64,000 nt of DNA from NCBI GenBank assembly GCA_963513935.1, contig OY740767.1, positions 154,324,431 through 154,388,430 on the forward strand. The letters run 5' to 3'. A program made the translations under genes and the position numbers. Shown piece by piece: positions 1 through 13,622 of the stretch. This stretch comes from Aphrophora alni (taxonomy: Eukaryota; Arthropoda; Insecta; Hemiptera; Aphrophoridae). Each line of letters opens with the position of its first letter. Positions within the stretch are counted from its first letter, which is position 1. Under the pieces are notes generated by a model, which saw only the letters and a program-made list of their open reading frames with translations, was not told the DNA's origin and searched no databases.

Positions 1-2482
1 AAAATATGAACCTTATCAAACACGTCTCATTTAAAACCAGATCTACACGGCCTAAGGGTCAACTACTTTGGCAACCTTGTACTGCAATTCTCGAAATATT
101 CTTGCAAATGAAATGTTTGACAACTTTCTCTATTACAAAAATGAAATAAACCCATCTCTGGTGTTTCGAAACATTTTGTCTATTTAATAAATAGTTAATA
201 GGTTGTTTACCGTATTATCAGTGTCAAACAATCTTCAATTAATCAATTAGGATAACCTGTTTCCACTTTTTTTTGTATGTCGTTTACAAATGACATGTAA
301 CTGTAGACAATTTAAAATGGACTTAAACAAAATTGTTAATGAACAAAAAATTTGTAAATACCATAAGGAAATGTAAAGTTGTACGTGAATGTGTATATGT
401 ATTTCCTTAGATCATCTGTGTACTTTTTATCATGTATGTGTTTTTACTTACAATATGTATTTATGTAAATTAGTATAGTTTATTAATAATGAATATTACA
501 TGGTGTATTTCAGGCTGTAAGATTTTGACAAGATTATAACAGAAAATGGTGTTAAAATGCAGAGAAGTCAATCTGTAAAAAAATACTCATCTATTCATTT
601 CATAACAAAATATAAAGGAATATGTTTAATTAATTTGAAGCACACACACACCACTACAAGTGAATCAGTTTTCCATTGTAGTTTGTATTATGTGTATAAC
701 AAAGAATTCCAACACAATTTCACAAAGAAATTCATACAAAATTAAATGAGGCCAAGACTCTGATGAAGACAGACAAAAACTGTTGACACCCGTTTGAGTG
801 ATAACAACGTAAATAACCAATTAACAAATTACTAATAATACACCCTTGGAGACTACATATCTTTACCTACGGTATTGCAGAAACACAGTTATGCTAAAAT
901 AATGTGGTGACATCGTGTGAAAGGAGAATTGAATATCTTAGTTTGAGAAACTTGTTAGTTTTTCCTTTAGATCATTTATCCGTTTATAAATTTATCCGTT
1001 TAAAAAAACTAGGAGTTTTAAAAAATATATTTGTATTCAAATTTGTACAAAAATAATATTAAAAAAATCTGTTTAAACATTATTTATGCTCTATAACATT
1101 TAAAAACATAATTCAATCCAAGTCAATGTTCACTCAAAATTGTATCATAACCTATAAATACCTCAATGTAAACCTGTGTACCAGCACAAAGAAATGGAAA
1201 CTAATAGATTAATAAAAGAATTGCAGAATGTAGTAATGCTCAGTAAGGACGTAACTATGCTTGTGGTTGTGTGTGTGTGTGTCTGGGTTTTATGCGGTTA
1301 TATCTGTTTTGAAGTCAGCCAAGTTCAAAGACGAGGTTTTGGGAACAATGTCTGTCATCTGTCATATGTGTAACTGTTTTTAATCAAATTTTGTATGTGT
1401 GTATATTTTGGCCATATCTCAAAACAATTTGTTTCATTTTTCGGTAACTCAACTTGAGAGTAGAAGCCATAAGTAAAAGTAAAAAAAAATTATTATTTTT
1501 CAAAATCGGCTACAACAATAATTTTGATTAAATTTATTCAAGGTATGGGAAGATGCAATTTTGTTCAAATTTTAGTAAAATACGAAGATTAAAGACCCAA
1601 ATTCAATGCGAAAAATCATAAGTTAAGGGAAAAAAAACCATCACAGTTCAGGAATAAACGGAAAAGCTGTCATTAAAAGCTCAATTTTAATCAAATACAA
1701 TTTATTCAGAGAATTTGTAATAGCACAAGTACAGCAGGTTTAGGCCCTATTCAAATATATCAACACTTTTTAAAGATAGTGTTAATGGTTTATTTTAATT
1801 CTTGACTGACAAGTACTCTAATTTTTGGTGACGAATAGTTTTGGTTAATTTTTATTTGGTTTTAGAAAGATTTTGCCATTTTTTTACTCAGTTTATTTTA
1901 AGCAGTTCTAAAAAAGAAAACTTTTGTAAATTGTACACTTAAATTTTGAGAGTAATAGAACCAAAACAACTTACTTGTCAAATATTAATTTTGTGGGTTA
2001 TAAAAATCATACAGATATTATAAGGTTTTGAAATTATTCAAGCAAATCGTACCAAGAAAGTTTGTATACAAGTAACACTTGAATACGATAACTTAGTCAT
2101 TAAAACATTATCTTGTGATTATTCAGGTAATTCCTAATTAGCTGAGTTCTGTGTTAAAATAATTAATTTACTGTCGAGCTCTCAAATCATCTGTGTACTA
2201 GAAATTTAAGCAGTTTATCTTTTCATTTGCCAAAACTTTGTGCTTCACAAGCAAAAGACTTCAAAACAAAAAGCTCCTTCAATGATTATGCGATTGAAAC
2301 ATTATATAAAAATTCATTTGATCAATATAATAGAAGAAGATTCAATCTACAATATAACAACAATATACAAATTGAAAACATAGGAGACAAAGCTATTTTA
2401 GTAAAACCAGATATAGTTTCAAATATAGTTTAATCAACCACAAAGAAAAGAAAAAACAAAATTAAAGTAATTTTTGTCTTAC
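1..2482. other. AT-rich non-coding DNA, probably Tab2 intron 2
   Basis: No convincing exon, RNA gene or transposon is visible here. A strong splice donor on the minus strand ends the coding exon at 2483, so this stretch is inferred to be the next intron of that gene. It contains a short GT-rich tract near 1268-1282 and only short random reading frames. The following Tab2 exon was not found and probably lies left of the window. Confidence 0.6.
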
Positions 2483-3470
2483 CTTTAGTTTCAGGTTCTA
2501 GATTTTGCGTTTCCGGTTCTAACAAAAGGGATGATGTTGTAGCAACATCCGGCATCGAAGTCGCTGCTCTAAGCGTGGTCACAGGAGGAGGTCTTGGAGG
2601 TCTAGTTCTTGCAGCCGATACAGTTCCTGACCCACCAGGTCCTATACTGATTTGTAATTTAGATTGATAGCCTTGTTTTGGATCATATGAGCAACTGGAG
2701 TAAGTCAAACCACCTCCTCCCGAACTAATATCTATTGGAGGTTGAGGATCGGAAGAAGGAGGTCTTAACGTAAGATTGACTGATGTAAAAGGACGATTAG
2801 GTTCAGGAGGTCCTGAATAGTGAGGACTAGGATCGACATTCAGTGCTGCGCAATGCCTCTGAGTAGTAACATCGACAGTTAAAGGTGGGAATGGTGGAGG
2901 TCGATATCCACTAGGTGTAACTGGAGCCGAATGTGGTGCTCTACGACCATAAGATACAACACTAACTCTCGTCCGTTCACAGTGACACGATTCTTCACTT
3001 TCAAACTGTAGCTTCACATCACTTGCACTCACACTAGATTCTTCAAATTCCGATCGCTCGTTCAGTCTTTCTGTTCTATTCTCAAACGATCTTCTTTCAC
3101 TCTGAAAACTGTGTCTGCCCCATAAATCGTCATCATGAGTAGGAAACAACGATCTTGAAAATGTTTGTAAAGGATCTTCAATGTGATGATCTCTTTGAGG
3201 AAACCTGGAATTCTCTAGGAACTCGTCGGATAAACGTTTATACATCCGTCTAGCACCACCTCTCATGCATCTCATGTTGTTATCTAGGGATTGACGCCCT
3301 AGAAGGCGACGATTGAAGTCCCATACGTTATCCTCTAGTTGTAATGAATCTGGACGACAACGTTCACAACTACTCTCAGCAGTCATCTTGCACAATCGAC
3401 CAGCTGGGGAACTATACGTCTGGTTCTCTCGTGACAGCACCACCTCGCATGCTTCCTTGTCGTGACCGTT
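2483..3470 (-). CDS. Tab2: Tab2 coding exon 2: second half of the CUE domain plus Pro/Ser-rich linker
   Basis: This is an internal exon of the TAK1-binding adaptor TAB2/TAB3. The protein bridges K63-linked ubiquitin chains to the MAP3K TAK1 in the cytoplasm, upstream of JNK and NF-kB (the IMD pathway in flies). The minus-strand acceptor is TTTGTTTTTGAG before AACGG. The donor is CTAAAG followed by GTAAGACA. The exon is 988 bp, enters at phase 0 and leaves one base over. It opens with NGHDKEACEVVLSRENQTY, which completes the CUE domain begun in the exon at 18811-18918. The equivalent human stretch is NNNNLDACCAVLSQESTRY. The remaining ~300 residues are an Arg/Ser-rich segment, an acidic Ser segment, then low-complexity Pro/Gly sequence with RPPRPPP near residue 290. 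The coiled coil and C-terminal NZF finger expected of the family are absent and should be in later exons. A longer open frame into the flanking introns exists but is excluded by the splice sites. Confidence 0.88.
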
Positions 3471-4829
3471 CTCAAAAACAAACAATACACAACTTTTACA
3501 GATTATGAAGCTCTGATTTTATTAAACTAATACAAACATTTGACAATATCAAACAAACATATTGATCATTTAAAAGGAGTTTAAAGATTGTATACTGCTC
3601 AATTAAATAATTAAAGTTTTACTGAGGAATCTGTAACGTTAGAGATATATCATTTAGCATGGCTGTTCATATCACACCCCTTAAGGATATTATTGTAATA
3701 TCTATAAAATAAAAGAAGTTGTACATTTTATTTTATCCTCAACTACCAAGGTTATCATTGTCCTAATTGCTATTGTACCCCTTGGTTATTTACAGTCACC
3801 TTATTAATGATCATGTCTTTGTTTCACTCTCAGTTTCTATTTATTCGGTATTCTTAATGTATGTCGTGCTGGTCCTTAATGTGTGGTCTGAAGAAAATGA
3901 GCTAATCGACACACCTACAGTGTCTGTTTATTCAATGCTCTACTGCCACTATTATGTGTTAAATGTATGTTGTGCTGATCCCTAATTTTTACACATATTT
4001 GATTAATATTTCTTTTATACTTGTGAATAAAAAACAAAATTTTAAGGGAGCCGGGAAAGTATCTAAGGAGGGAGAAAGGGATGGTGAGAAAAATAGTGAC
4101 TTCAAATCAGTCAATCTATTATGCCTTTGTGTATCATTTTTTAAGTTATAGAATTGCACTCCAGGGAAATTCTTCAGAATAGATTATAAAAACAGATTTT
4201 AAAATCAAGAAAAATCAATTATCTACAGTCTGATTTCTGTTTCTAGGTCGTATATTACATTTTGTATATGTAATTTTACGTTGCTTCCTTCTTTATTAAA
4301 TATATTACTTCTTTTCTTTTGCATGTTTTTACTTTTATCTTTGCATCTGAGTGTTAAGTTTTCATCTCTGTGTTTATGTATATATTATGTTTTATTATTA
4401 ATATTGCTAGTTATATTTTTCTAGTTGACAGTTTTATGAGTAATGTATGCAAAATTAAAATTAAATGAAATAAGATGTCAAGAGGGAACATCAATAATAA
4501 AACTATCTAGACTAATTTTAAATTATGCAAAAATTGCAAAAACCACAAAATGTTAATTTATTTAAAGAAGAAAAAAGTAAAAATTCAAACATTAGACACA
4601 GTGCACTACTTAAGGAAAAGCATATGTACGAGCTCATTAAAATCACTTTCAGGGACCAGGCTGTGGAGATTTAAGGGAGAAAATATTACTCTTGATATAA
4701 TTTCCTTTTATTTGTAATTTGGTAAATTAGGTTTAGATTATTAATAGTCAAATCTTAATCCTTTGTGCATTTTGTTACAATCCTTAAGAGTTATATGTTA
4801 TAACAGAATATGAGAATATTTTTTCTTAT

Positions 4830-4940
4830 TTACAGGTGAAAAAATTCGCTTCATCATCGCCTTATAAAAGAAGAAAAGTACATACTCTATAGCATCAGGG
4901 TAGGAAAAGAACAAGTGAGACATGATAAGGAAGATTTTTA
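4830..4940 (-). repeat. SINE fragment
   Basis: The stretch reads TTCGCTTCATCATCGCC, then TTATAAAAGAAGAAAAG, ACTCTATAGCATCAGGGT and AGAACAAGTGAGACATGATA. It matches the 3' half of the SINE family seen in full at 13375-13622 and 16555-16775. The tRNA-like head is missing. A related scrap lies at 4045-4090. Confidence 0.5.
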
Positions 4941-7900
4941 GATTCCGAGTTACAATGGATATATATTTAGATTAATAGAAGTCAAAATTATTTTGAAAAA
5001 AACTAGATGATAAATTGATTGATAAACATTTGTAAATATCATTATAAAGAAATATTGAAAAATAACTACGTTTTATTGGATTGAGGACACAAAATGGTAC
5101 TAATTAAATATTAAAATCTAAATAACATATTTTTCATTATTCTCTCTTTCACATTTAAAAATAATTGCTTTCTAATGTTTACTTAAATTACTTCCTTAGT
5201 AATTTTCATAAATATAATTCACATGCAATTTCACGCAGGATAAATCTACTAAAGTATCAGTTTATGTTTACTTGTTTTAAAATTTATACAATATTGCTGG
5301 TAAAGATATTTAATTACCATTACAGAATTAATTTATTCGTATTAAAAACGGCAAATATTTCTGAAAAAATAGCTTCTGCATTCCTTAAATTTAATGTGTA
5401 TGCTTTCAAAAGTTTCCTATTTAATAAAATTTGTCAGCCGTTTTGTGTTTTTATGAACAAACATTTATATCTTTCGAAGAAGATAAGATATTGAGTGACA
5501 ATTTGGTATACACAATTACTTAAGTAACCTTTTATCAGTATATTAGAAAACCTAGACCTTACTTTGTACATTTTCAAAATGGCTGCCGTTTAAAATTTTT
5601 ATTGTCAAATATCACAAAAAAAGTTTCAAAATAGGCTATTTACAACAGACAAAAGATTTTCCTCTTTAAACAAAGAATTATTAAATGGTAGGCCATAGAC
5701 TAACAGAGTTCTTAACAAAATACTAAAAACTAAATTTCTGGTTGGTAATTGTCTACAATACATAAGATTAATAAGGTAAACCAAAATATTACAGACTTAT
5801 GATCATTTTTAATACAGTAATAATGTTATTTATTAATTGCATATGTAATTTTACAAAGTTATGGGTGGGGAAAATAACATATTTAAATTAGTATTACAAC
5901 ACCCGTCGCCATTTTGAAACTGTTAAGGAAAACATTTTTATTTTTTGATACATTTCTGAGCAACGGGTTATATATTAATGTAGCAAAGTACATATTAATG
6001 GTAATGTTGATGGTTTTGAGATTCCACATCATAAATTTTAAACGTCCTCTATTTTAAAAATGTAAAAAATAAAGTCCTCATTTTCCAAAATACTGATAAA
6101 ATATTAAATTAATAATGCATATACCAAATCTTCACTAAATATTTTAGCTATTTCCAAAGGATATGTTTGTTTTATTAAATAGCCAACAGACGGAAAACGA
6201 AGCATTTCCAGAGCTGTGTTTATATAAACCTTTTTATTTTTAGCACTAAAATCAACTTCCGAAATATTCTTGTACAAATTTGAATCAGCCACCGAGTTTC
6301 AGTTTTGGCTGACTAATAAAGTAAGTATACAATTTATTTGTCTTTTACGCACATACGATAAATATAAAAATAGACAATAGTCAGAATTTTATTACCGTGC
6401 AAAATAAATTAATTTCAATAACTTCGGATAAAAAGATATGGCAAAATATCTGCGACATAATGTCTGCAGGGATCATCTTAAAGATTCTGCTAGATTGTAC
6501 AGACTCTAAGATCAGTATTTCCAATTGGAGTTTAAACCATTGTAAGCTTACAATATGTTTAACCTTACTTACAAATGATATGGATCACAAATAACCTTCC
6601 TTAAGTGGTAACATTGCTCAGAAAGCATGGTGACATTTCAAGCTTTATTTCTATAATTTTTTAATAAAATAAACAATTCTGATTGATTTCTGAATTAAAT
6701 ATAGATAGATGTCACAAAAAGAAGTTTACACATGCATAGTTGTTTGATTTGAAGTGGGTGTTGGTATGAATCAATAAATATAATTTCAAGCTTTATTTTG
6801 TCTGTAATTTCATTTTTCTTAGTTGCTTACATTGGGTTTTATTTCAAACAACTTAATTCTAGCATAGGAGCGGTGCACTGCTCTTTAATATGCTACTGTA
6901 AATTTTTACATTTATGAAATTTAAATATCATAAAACTTTTAAAAATATATTTTTCAACTAACTAAAATATTGTTAACATTTTGCATATATAGGAAGTTAA
7001 AACAAAATTTATTTATGATAGCTACGTCCAGTTGAAATGAAAGAAACAATAATTATAAGGTCTTGAAACAGTTATTCACATTAAAAAAAAATTGTATAAC
7101 TATTAAACATGCAATTTAGTATTTTCTATTTATACAATATATAACATATTATAGTTATAATAGTTTTTCAATTTATTATTTATTTTTAACTATGTCCACT
7201 AATTCTAAAACAACGGTAGATTTAACGAAGGACGCTATCATGCCTACAGTTAAACCTAATATTGCTACTTTAACTAAAAATAAAGCTACTTTTTCACTAT
7301 AATTTACTTATGAATACAATAAATAAATACCTGATTGGAACGTTATTTTCAACCCAACATTATTAAAATAAATATATCTTGACAACTACAAACTGTTAAC
7401 ACCAAAATGCCTCAAAACACTGTACATTTTGTGATATTTCCCCCCCAATTATAACAAATGAAAATCACAATATTTTACATAGATTTTAAAACACCCAACA
7501 TCGTTATCGCTAACTTTGATGTACTGATTATAAACGTTGCAAAGAAATTTATTACAAATTTTATTGAACGTATCAGATCGGGAACACGGAGCTATACTTA
7601 GACGTTTATTTTCAGCACCAACAATACAAACAGCTTCCCAGAAATAATCTTACTTGATAAGTTGGACCGTTGATGCGAGGGAAAGAATTTAACACCGCGC
7701 ACGACACCTGAGTATTCGCAAGGTTCGACAGCCGCAGCCGCCAAGCAACTAATAGCAACTAAACCAAGCGGGTGGATTTTGGCAAACGGATGTAACACTA
7801 TTCAACTGTTACTGTTTACATTCCAAGTGTTGGCAATACTGTACTGAAAGGTTTTATGAAAACATCTTTGTTGCTTCAATAACACGTTTATAAAATGTAT

Positions 7901-8149
7901 TGTTTTTAAAATAAATCATTATGATGAAATTATTATAGTTAAATGGATCTACAAAATATACTAGGGAGCTGTGTTTATTTCTAAACATTATGCAACTCAC
8001 ATCTTTCCTTCTGCATATATTCATAGAATAGAGTAAGTTATGTGATGGATTTAAAAAGTTAATAATGGATTTTTTATGCAAATATGAATTTTAAAGTCCT
8101 AAAAAAAAATGTTTTAAAAGTGATGTATGTTTATTGTTTGTGGAACGCT

Positions 8150-9170
8150 TTACAACCTAAACGATTGGATCAATTTTGATCAAATCAGCATTTTGGCATA
8201 AGGAAGGTTTTTAATTTGTTTTTCAATAAATAAAAATTTGACGGTAGCTGCATTAATGTCAAAATTATAACTTTCTTAAAATTTTTTGTATAAAGTAGCC
8301 GTTATCAACCCAAACAAAAAGTACTTGGTCACCATCTCCCAAAAAATTGGGGGGTTTGGTGACAAATATTGTATAAAGACTGTTCTGATTCAAAATCAGT
8401 TTGCCAAATCACAAGTAAAAGAAAATTACATAAACATGTCCTCAGCTTAAATCGTATTTCATTAAAACTATGTGATGGCAGTCACGATTCAATTTGGAGT
8501 TTTACCAATTATTCCTGAACCTAAATATATTTATACCTGTGATTATGCACACAGGTTTTTGACATTAATCTTCACATTTCAATACAATTGGAACAAAATC
8601 GGTAGAGCATATTTTATTAACACACACCCTTATGGCCGAATTTTTTGTTTGTTTGACTAATATTCATGAACCGGCATTTTTGGGGAGATGTTTTATTTGG
8701 GTACTTAGAGGATAAATATGAACAAAAATTTGATAAAAATTGTTAGAGCTGAGGAAAAAAGTAAATTTGATGCTTTTTAGTGTGGTAGCTATCCCCAAAT
8801 TTTAAATTATCAAAAAATTTAAAAAATAAACATCCCAAGATTTAACTTATACTACCGACCGTAGGTACTTGGGGGAATTCCATTATTAATAATTAAATAA
8901 AAGGCAATTTATACTTCCACAATATTTTTTAATGAGCCGTGCCGACCAAGGTTTCGCCAACTACGGCAGAGTCTGTAAGCTGCTTTTGACAATGCCGTAG
9001 TTGGCGAAACCTTGGTCGACACGGCTTATTAAAAAATATTTTGGACGTACAAATTGCCTTTTATTTAATTCTTTATTAATCTCAAGATTTGACCACAATG
9101 CCACATGCCAAATTTGATTACAATTTATAATTAGTCCATCATATGTAGAGTATTTCACATATGATGGATA
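8150..9170 (+). repeat. Dispersed repeat family A copy, split by a hairpin insertion
   Basis: Family A is a long non-coding repeat recognisable by ordered blocks. These are TTGATCAAATCAGC-type near the start, then 'accaattattcctgaacc', then 'acaaaatcggtagagc', then 'gtggtagctatccccaaatttt', then 'catgccaaatttgatta'. All blocks occur here in the same order as in the copies at 9690-10320 and 17150-18030. The last block (9080-9170) is separated from the rest by the inverted repeat at 8882-9080. No reading frame spans it. Confidence 0.65.
8882..9080. repeat. Long perfect-like hairpin (foldback/MITE)
   Basis: The left arm 8882-8968 and right arm 8993-9080 are reverse complements over 87-88 bp with about six mismatches and one indel. 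The 24-nt loop is at 8969-8992. The inner 30 bp (ACCAAGGTTTCGCCAACTACGGCA and neighbours) pair perfectly. The insertion sits inside a family A repeat. It has no coding capacity, so it is either a foldback mobile element or an inverted duplication. A transcript through it would form a long dsRNA stem. Confidence 0.85.
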
Positions 9171-9689
9171 GACATCACGTCAAAAACTACTTTTATGAAC
9201 ATATCTGTAAAAAACACTAAGTTGATATTTTGACCCGTCTATCACAAGAAAGTACAGTGGCTTGACTACATGAGGCTAACGTAATGAAAAGTTAAAACAT
9301 TTACCTTCAAAGAACTATTGTATCATTATTCTTTGTAGTATTTGAAGGACTCTTATATTTGAATAAAAATGATCATTCATTATAGCCTACTATTGTTTTA
9401 TTTTGCATTGTGTGGTCATTTTGCATATTGTAATGCGAAGTTTGTTTTTTTATAAATGCAATACCATGCATTGCTAAAATGAATATGCAATTAAATAGAG
9501 ATGGCATATTTATATAAAGGTGACCCCTCCAAAAAGGAAATTAATACTTAAAGATACAGTAGACCAACGATTATCCAAACACAAAACTTTAAGAAATTTT
9601 GAGAAGGAAATAATCAACACTTGCAGTAGAGACTAAACCATGTAAACAACTATAAATAATAAATCCATTTGATATTTACCATTAAAATT

Positions 9690-10330
9690 CAATTAAAACT
9701 GGTTAAATAAACAGTGCAAAAATTCTTTTAAAAAATGTTTCTTTGGTAAATTGTCAATCAAAGTGAAAAGAAGCATGAATGCAGTTTTTGAAAAGATATT
9801 TATACATGGGCCTAAACTTGCTTCAATTGTGTCATAAACATATTTGATTACAATTGAGCTCTTAAAATATCTTTTTTGAGTTTTCGGAATTATTCCTAAA
9901 CCATACTTTTTTTCTATTTGTGATTTTGGACATGGGTTTTGGGTCATTATCCTCCACATACCACCATAATTCTAACGAAATCGATAGAGCTAATATTGAA
10001 AAATTAAGTGTTTTATAACAGCTGTTTGACTGACATTTTTTTTTTTTTTTTTTTTTTTTTACTGATAACTTATGAACTAGCATTTTGAAAATATAGTGTG
10101 ACCAATATTTTTTTTTTCCTGAGAAGCTAAATAACTTGAGCAAAATGTGATCAAAATCGGTGGTGCCGATTTTGAGAAAATCATTTTTTTTATTAAGGTA
10201 GCTAACCCCAAATTTTGAGTTATCAACAAAATACACCTACAAACCAAATTTGATTAGAATTGGTTCATGTGTTGATGTCAGACATCAGACGCCAGACGAA
10301 CAGAAGGAAAAAAATAAGGTTTTTAATTTT
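9690..10330 (+). repeat. Dispersed repeat family A, 3' portion
   Basis: Contains the family A blocks 'attattcctaaaccatac', 'gaaatcgatagagctaat', 'gttttataacagctg', a poly-T run at about 10038-10060, 'gtagctaaccccaaatttt' and 'caaatttgattagaattggt'. It ends in a CAGACATCAGACGCCAGACG-type GACA-rich tail. Translations of this block are spurious. Confidence 0.65.
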
Positions 10331-10869
10331 AAAAAATTCAAAAAATAAAGTAAATAAAAAAGTTAAACTATTATTTGTGGACTTGGATGAAGCATACCGA
10401 GCAATAACATCAACACAAAACTATCCATAAAAACAATGTCAACCTGAATTAAAACTACCACCACTAGTACTGTTCTAGATTTGAACTTTAGCAATAACAG
10501 AATTTGAAATAGATTGGAACAATGTCGTGGGACTTAGCCTTCTGGAACTCAGCCATTGTAAAGGACAAACAGCGCCTCCTACACGCTTATAACAGTTTCT
10601 ACGCTCGGATACAAAAGTTAATTTAGCTTCTAACGTTGTATAAACTTCACTTATTACTTAAAATTCTTTGTCTGCGTTGGTATATTAAGCAGACGACAGA
10701 GAGACAGACACTTTCATCATTTCTTTGGTTACAGTAAAGATGGTTGTTACATTGTTACATATTTGAACAGACAGTACCAAGGTCTATGCTCTATAATGGG
10801 TCAAAAATTATTGCTTTTTATATGAATAAACTGTATGAAATCTCCTGAGGCAATAAAATTGTTTTTATT

Positions 10870-11170
10870 TTAATTGTGTCTGTTGGTATGTTTATCCACA
10901 AAGATTTGGACTAATTTTGATCAAATTTGCTATGTGATTATATTACGCTCATATTCTCAAAGTATTAAAAATATTGGGAGTAGCTGCCATAAGACCAAAA
11001 TAAAATAAATAGTGCAAAAACATTGGACAAATTTTTTCAATCACCAAACCTAAAACTAAATACGACCTAAAACTAATTGTCACCAAAGATGTCAGTCAGA
11101 AAATGAACTTTGTATGCCATCTTTGAAAAACGGTTTATATTTAAAAAAACTTGCTTCTCTTATGCCATAA
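10870..11170 (+). repeat. Dispersed repeat family A, 5' portion
   Basis: Shows the 5' half of family A: 'gtctgttggtatgttt', then 'aattttgatcaaatttgc', then 'agtgcaaaaacattgg', then 'caccaaagatgtcagtc'. The 3' blocks are absent. It is followed by AT-rich DNA with a small 'catcatcatcag' repeat near 11175. Confidence 0.55.
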
Positions 11171-12549
11171 ACGCATCATCATCATCAGCATACGAGTAAA
11201 ATGTATTTAAAGATAATAAAACACAATTTTTTATTTTATAACTTCCACTTTTTATTAGTCTAGCTTCGCCTGATAAGGCATTGACGAGGATGTATTACAG
11301 ACTGAAGAAAAATGAAAAACAGAAAACCTAAAAAACTAGATGGTGGGAGTTAGGATAAAATGAATGGAAGAGTGGGGAAATACCCACCTGGGCAATGACC
11401 ATAGGAACAATACAGAATGGAAAAACCAGTTAATTGTTCTAGGTACAGTAACGAAACAGTAATGAAAATTAAAATGTATTTAATTAAAAGATTTAACCTT
11501 AAGCTCTATAAACTATAATTCTTCGACGTACGATTTTCTTATAATTGTGACAATACAATGGAAATAAAGTCTATTACATGGAACCATGAATCAATAAGCA
11601 GAATGTCTACGTAATACATCCATTAATAATAAAGAATAACTAGTATTATAAACTTCCTGCTGTTGTATACAGTTACCAAGAACTTTTTAATATGTTTTTT
11701 ATTGATAACTATACTATCCTTTAATCTAATAAAATTAATATTGTGTTCGTCATTAATAGAGCAGCACATTTTTTATGTTGCAACTTTTAAAATGTATAAA
11801 ATAAAGTATTGTTATTTGGTATACAGTTAAATCTGAACTTAAAATCCAAATCATTTTTAAAGTTATGAATTTTTTTTTTTTTTTAATGAAAAATGGACAG
11901 AAAACCAAGCGATTTTGGACGTATATTTATATAGAGAACATTTTTTATTTGAATATCCGAAACATGCTTCTGAAGTTTATCTGTGCTTTTCAGATATTTG
12001 AATAAATACTCAAAGCGTATTCTAAGAACATGATTGGTGCCCATTTGATGGTCCCAACTTTTTCCACGAGGGAAGTTATGATCAAGTAAGCATTACTGAA
12101 CATCCAGTCTAACACAGGTTATGTTTATAATTTACATAATGAATGTAGCCTAATTTTAACTATGTATGTATGAACGTGTAAGCCCTCCTCCCACATTGGG
12201 CGGGGACAGGTTCTATTTGCAACACGAGGTAGATCCCCTCCCCCATTCTCCTCAACTCATGTGACTTCTCATAGATTACAACTTTGCGTTGCACCTTCAG
12301 CAACATTTTTTTTTTTTTTTTTACAATACATTTGTTTACTTTTCATTAAGTTCTCTCTGTGGTACTATAAATAAATATCCATCCAAACAGTCACCACAAT
12401 AAGGTAATTTTCTATCGTTAAGAGCTAAAACAAACATGTCCCAGAAATGTAACTGCACTGTGATATCTTAAATTACTAACAATTATATAATTTTTAAAAA
12501 AATTATTTTTATGAATTTAATTATTTTTATAACTCTTATTGATCTCATT

Positions 12550-12740
12550 CAGATGGTGATATCAATAAAAGGTGCAAAAATACTATACAAACTTTCTAAT
12601 TCATCCACCCCCCCCCCAAAAATAATAAAAACCAACCAAACTAACAATCGCCAAAAATGTCAGTTATGTAGTTATCAATTAAATGGTGAAAATATAAGCA
12701 AGTAAACTTAAATTTTGTACTGCATTTTATTTTTAATAAA
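12550..12740 (+). repeat. Dispersed repeat family A fragment
   Basis: Contains 'ggtgcaaaaatacta', a C10 homopolymer at about 12608, 'cgccaaaaatgtcagtta' and 'tatcaattaaatggtgaa'. This is the middle of the family A consensus. A short GC-richer patch at 12785-12900 just downstream is unassigned. Confidence 0.5.
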
Positions 12741-13374
12741 CAGTTTATTTAACATTAAGCTTGCATTCCGTTGATTAATTTATCGCCTGAAACCGCATCC
12801 TCGTCGCCATCCAGACAGATTTCGGCCAATGTGGATGCAGTCTCCAGCCAGCAGAGAACTTCTGATTTTTCAGCAGGGGGGTTTTCTGCCGACCACAATA
12901 GTAAAATATTTCAGCTTGTTCATACGCACATGAATCATTGTATGGGGTGATTCATTGGTTTCAGCAAGTGAAAAGATTTGTATATTATTTATAAAAGGCA
13001 TCATAGATGTATATAAATAACTTAGATCATTGTAAGAATGTGTTTCGGGAATTAAATATATTGACACCCTTGGACGTATATCTTTGAATTAATATTATAC
13101 ACAAAAACTGTCATACTATTCTAAATATACAATTATGGTACCAGATAGTAATTTTTTTTTTTACGGAACATAGTTTTAGGGAACATAGGAGTTACCAGTG
13201 GAATTTCATTGTTTTATAATAATTTATTGTTCATTATTTCTAGGCTTCAGTTTTTATTGTATGTTCGACTTTCACTATTATTATTATTTTTATACATTTT
13301 TTATTTATCTAATGTTAATTTATATTTAAAAAATTTATATATTGTTTTTAATAATTTATACTTTTTTAAATGAT

Positions 13375-13622
13375 TTTTTCTTATTGTTTAAATACAAAAC
13401 CCTCTCGGTCATCATCAACTTATAAGAAAAGAACATAAAATAGCCCTCGAATACTCTAATAGGATTGGGATCAGAAAAGAACAAAAGTTGGTCGTGAGAT
13501 ATCTGATAGTAAAGATGAAAGAGATGGATCTAACCCAAGACTACATAAAAAAGATGTAGATCCAACTAGGTTACCTCGGGATTGCCAAACCACACTCGCT
13601 AAAGTGAGTGCCTGAGAGTAAG
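13375..13622 (-). repeat. SINE, near full length
   Basis: Read on the minus strand, the element starts with AGGCACTCACTTTAGCGAGTG and GTTTGGCAATCCCGAGGTAA. It passes through a B-box-like GGGTTAGATCC, then ATTAGAGTATTCGAGG, then TTGATGATGACCGAGAGG. It ends in an A-rich tail (AACAATAAGAAAAAATC). The head looks like a tRNA-derived Pol III promoter. At least five copies occur in this window in both orientations. Confidence 0.7.

Noticed and set aside
5165..5494. 109-codon plus-strand frame
   Set aside because: AT-rich composition (Phe, Asn, Lys, Tyr, Ile), no splice sites, domain or homology seen.
6104..6292. Minus-strand frame MADSNLYKNISEV...
   Set aside because: Looks somewhat protein-like but has no donor at its end or family match. 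It lies inside the Tab2 intron and is treated as chance.
9862..10236. 124-codon minus-strand frame
   Set aside because: It lies entirely in a dispersed family A repeat and is driven by a poly-T tract (poly-Lys).
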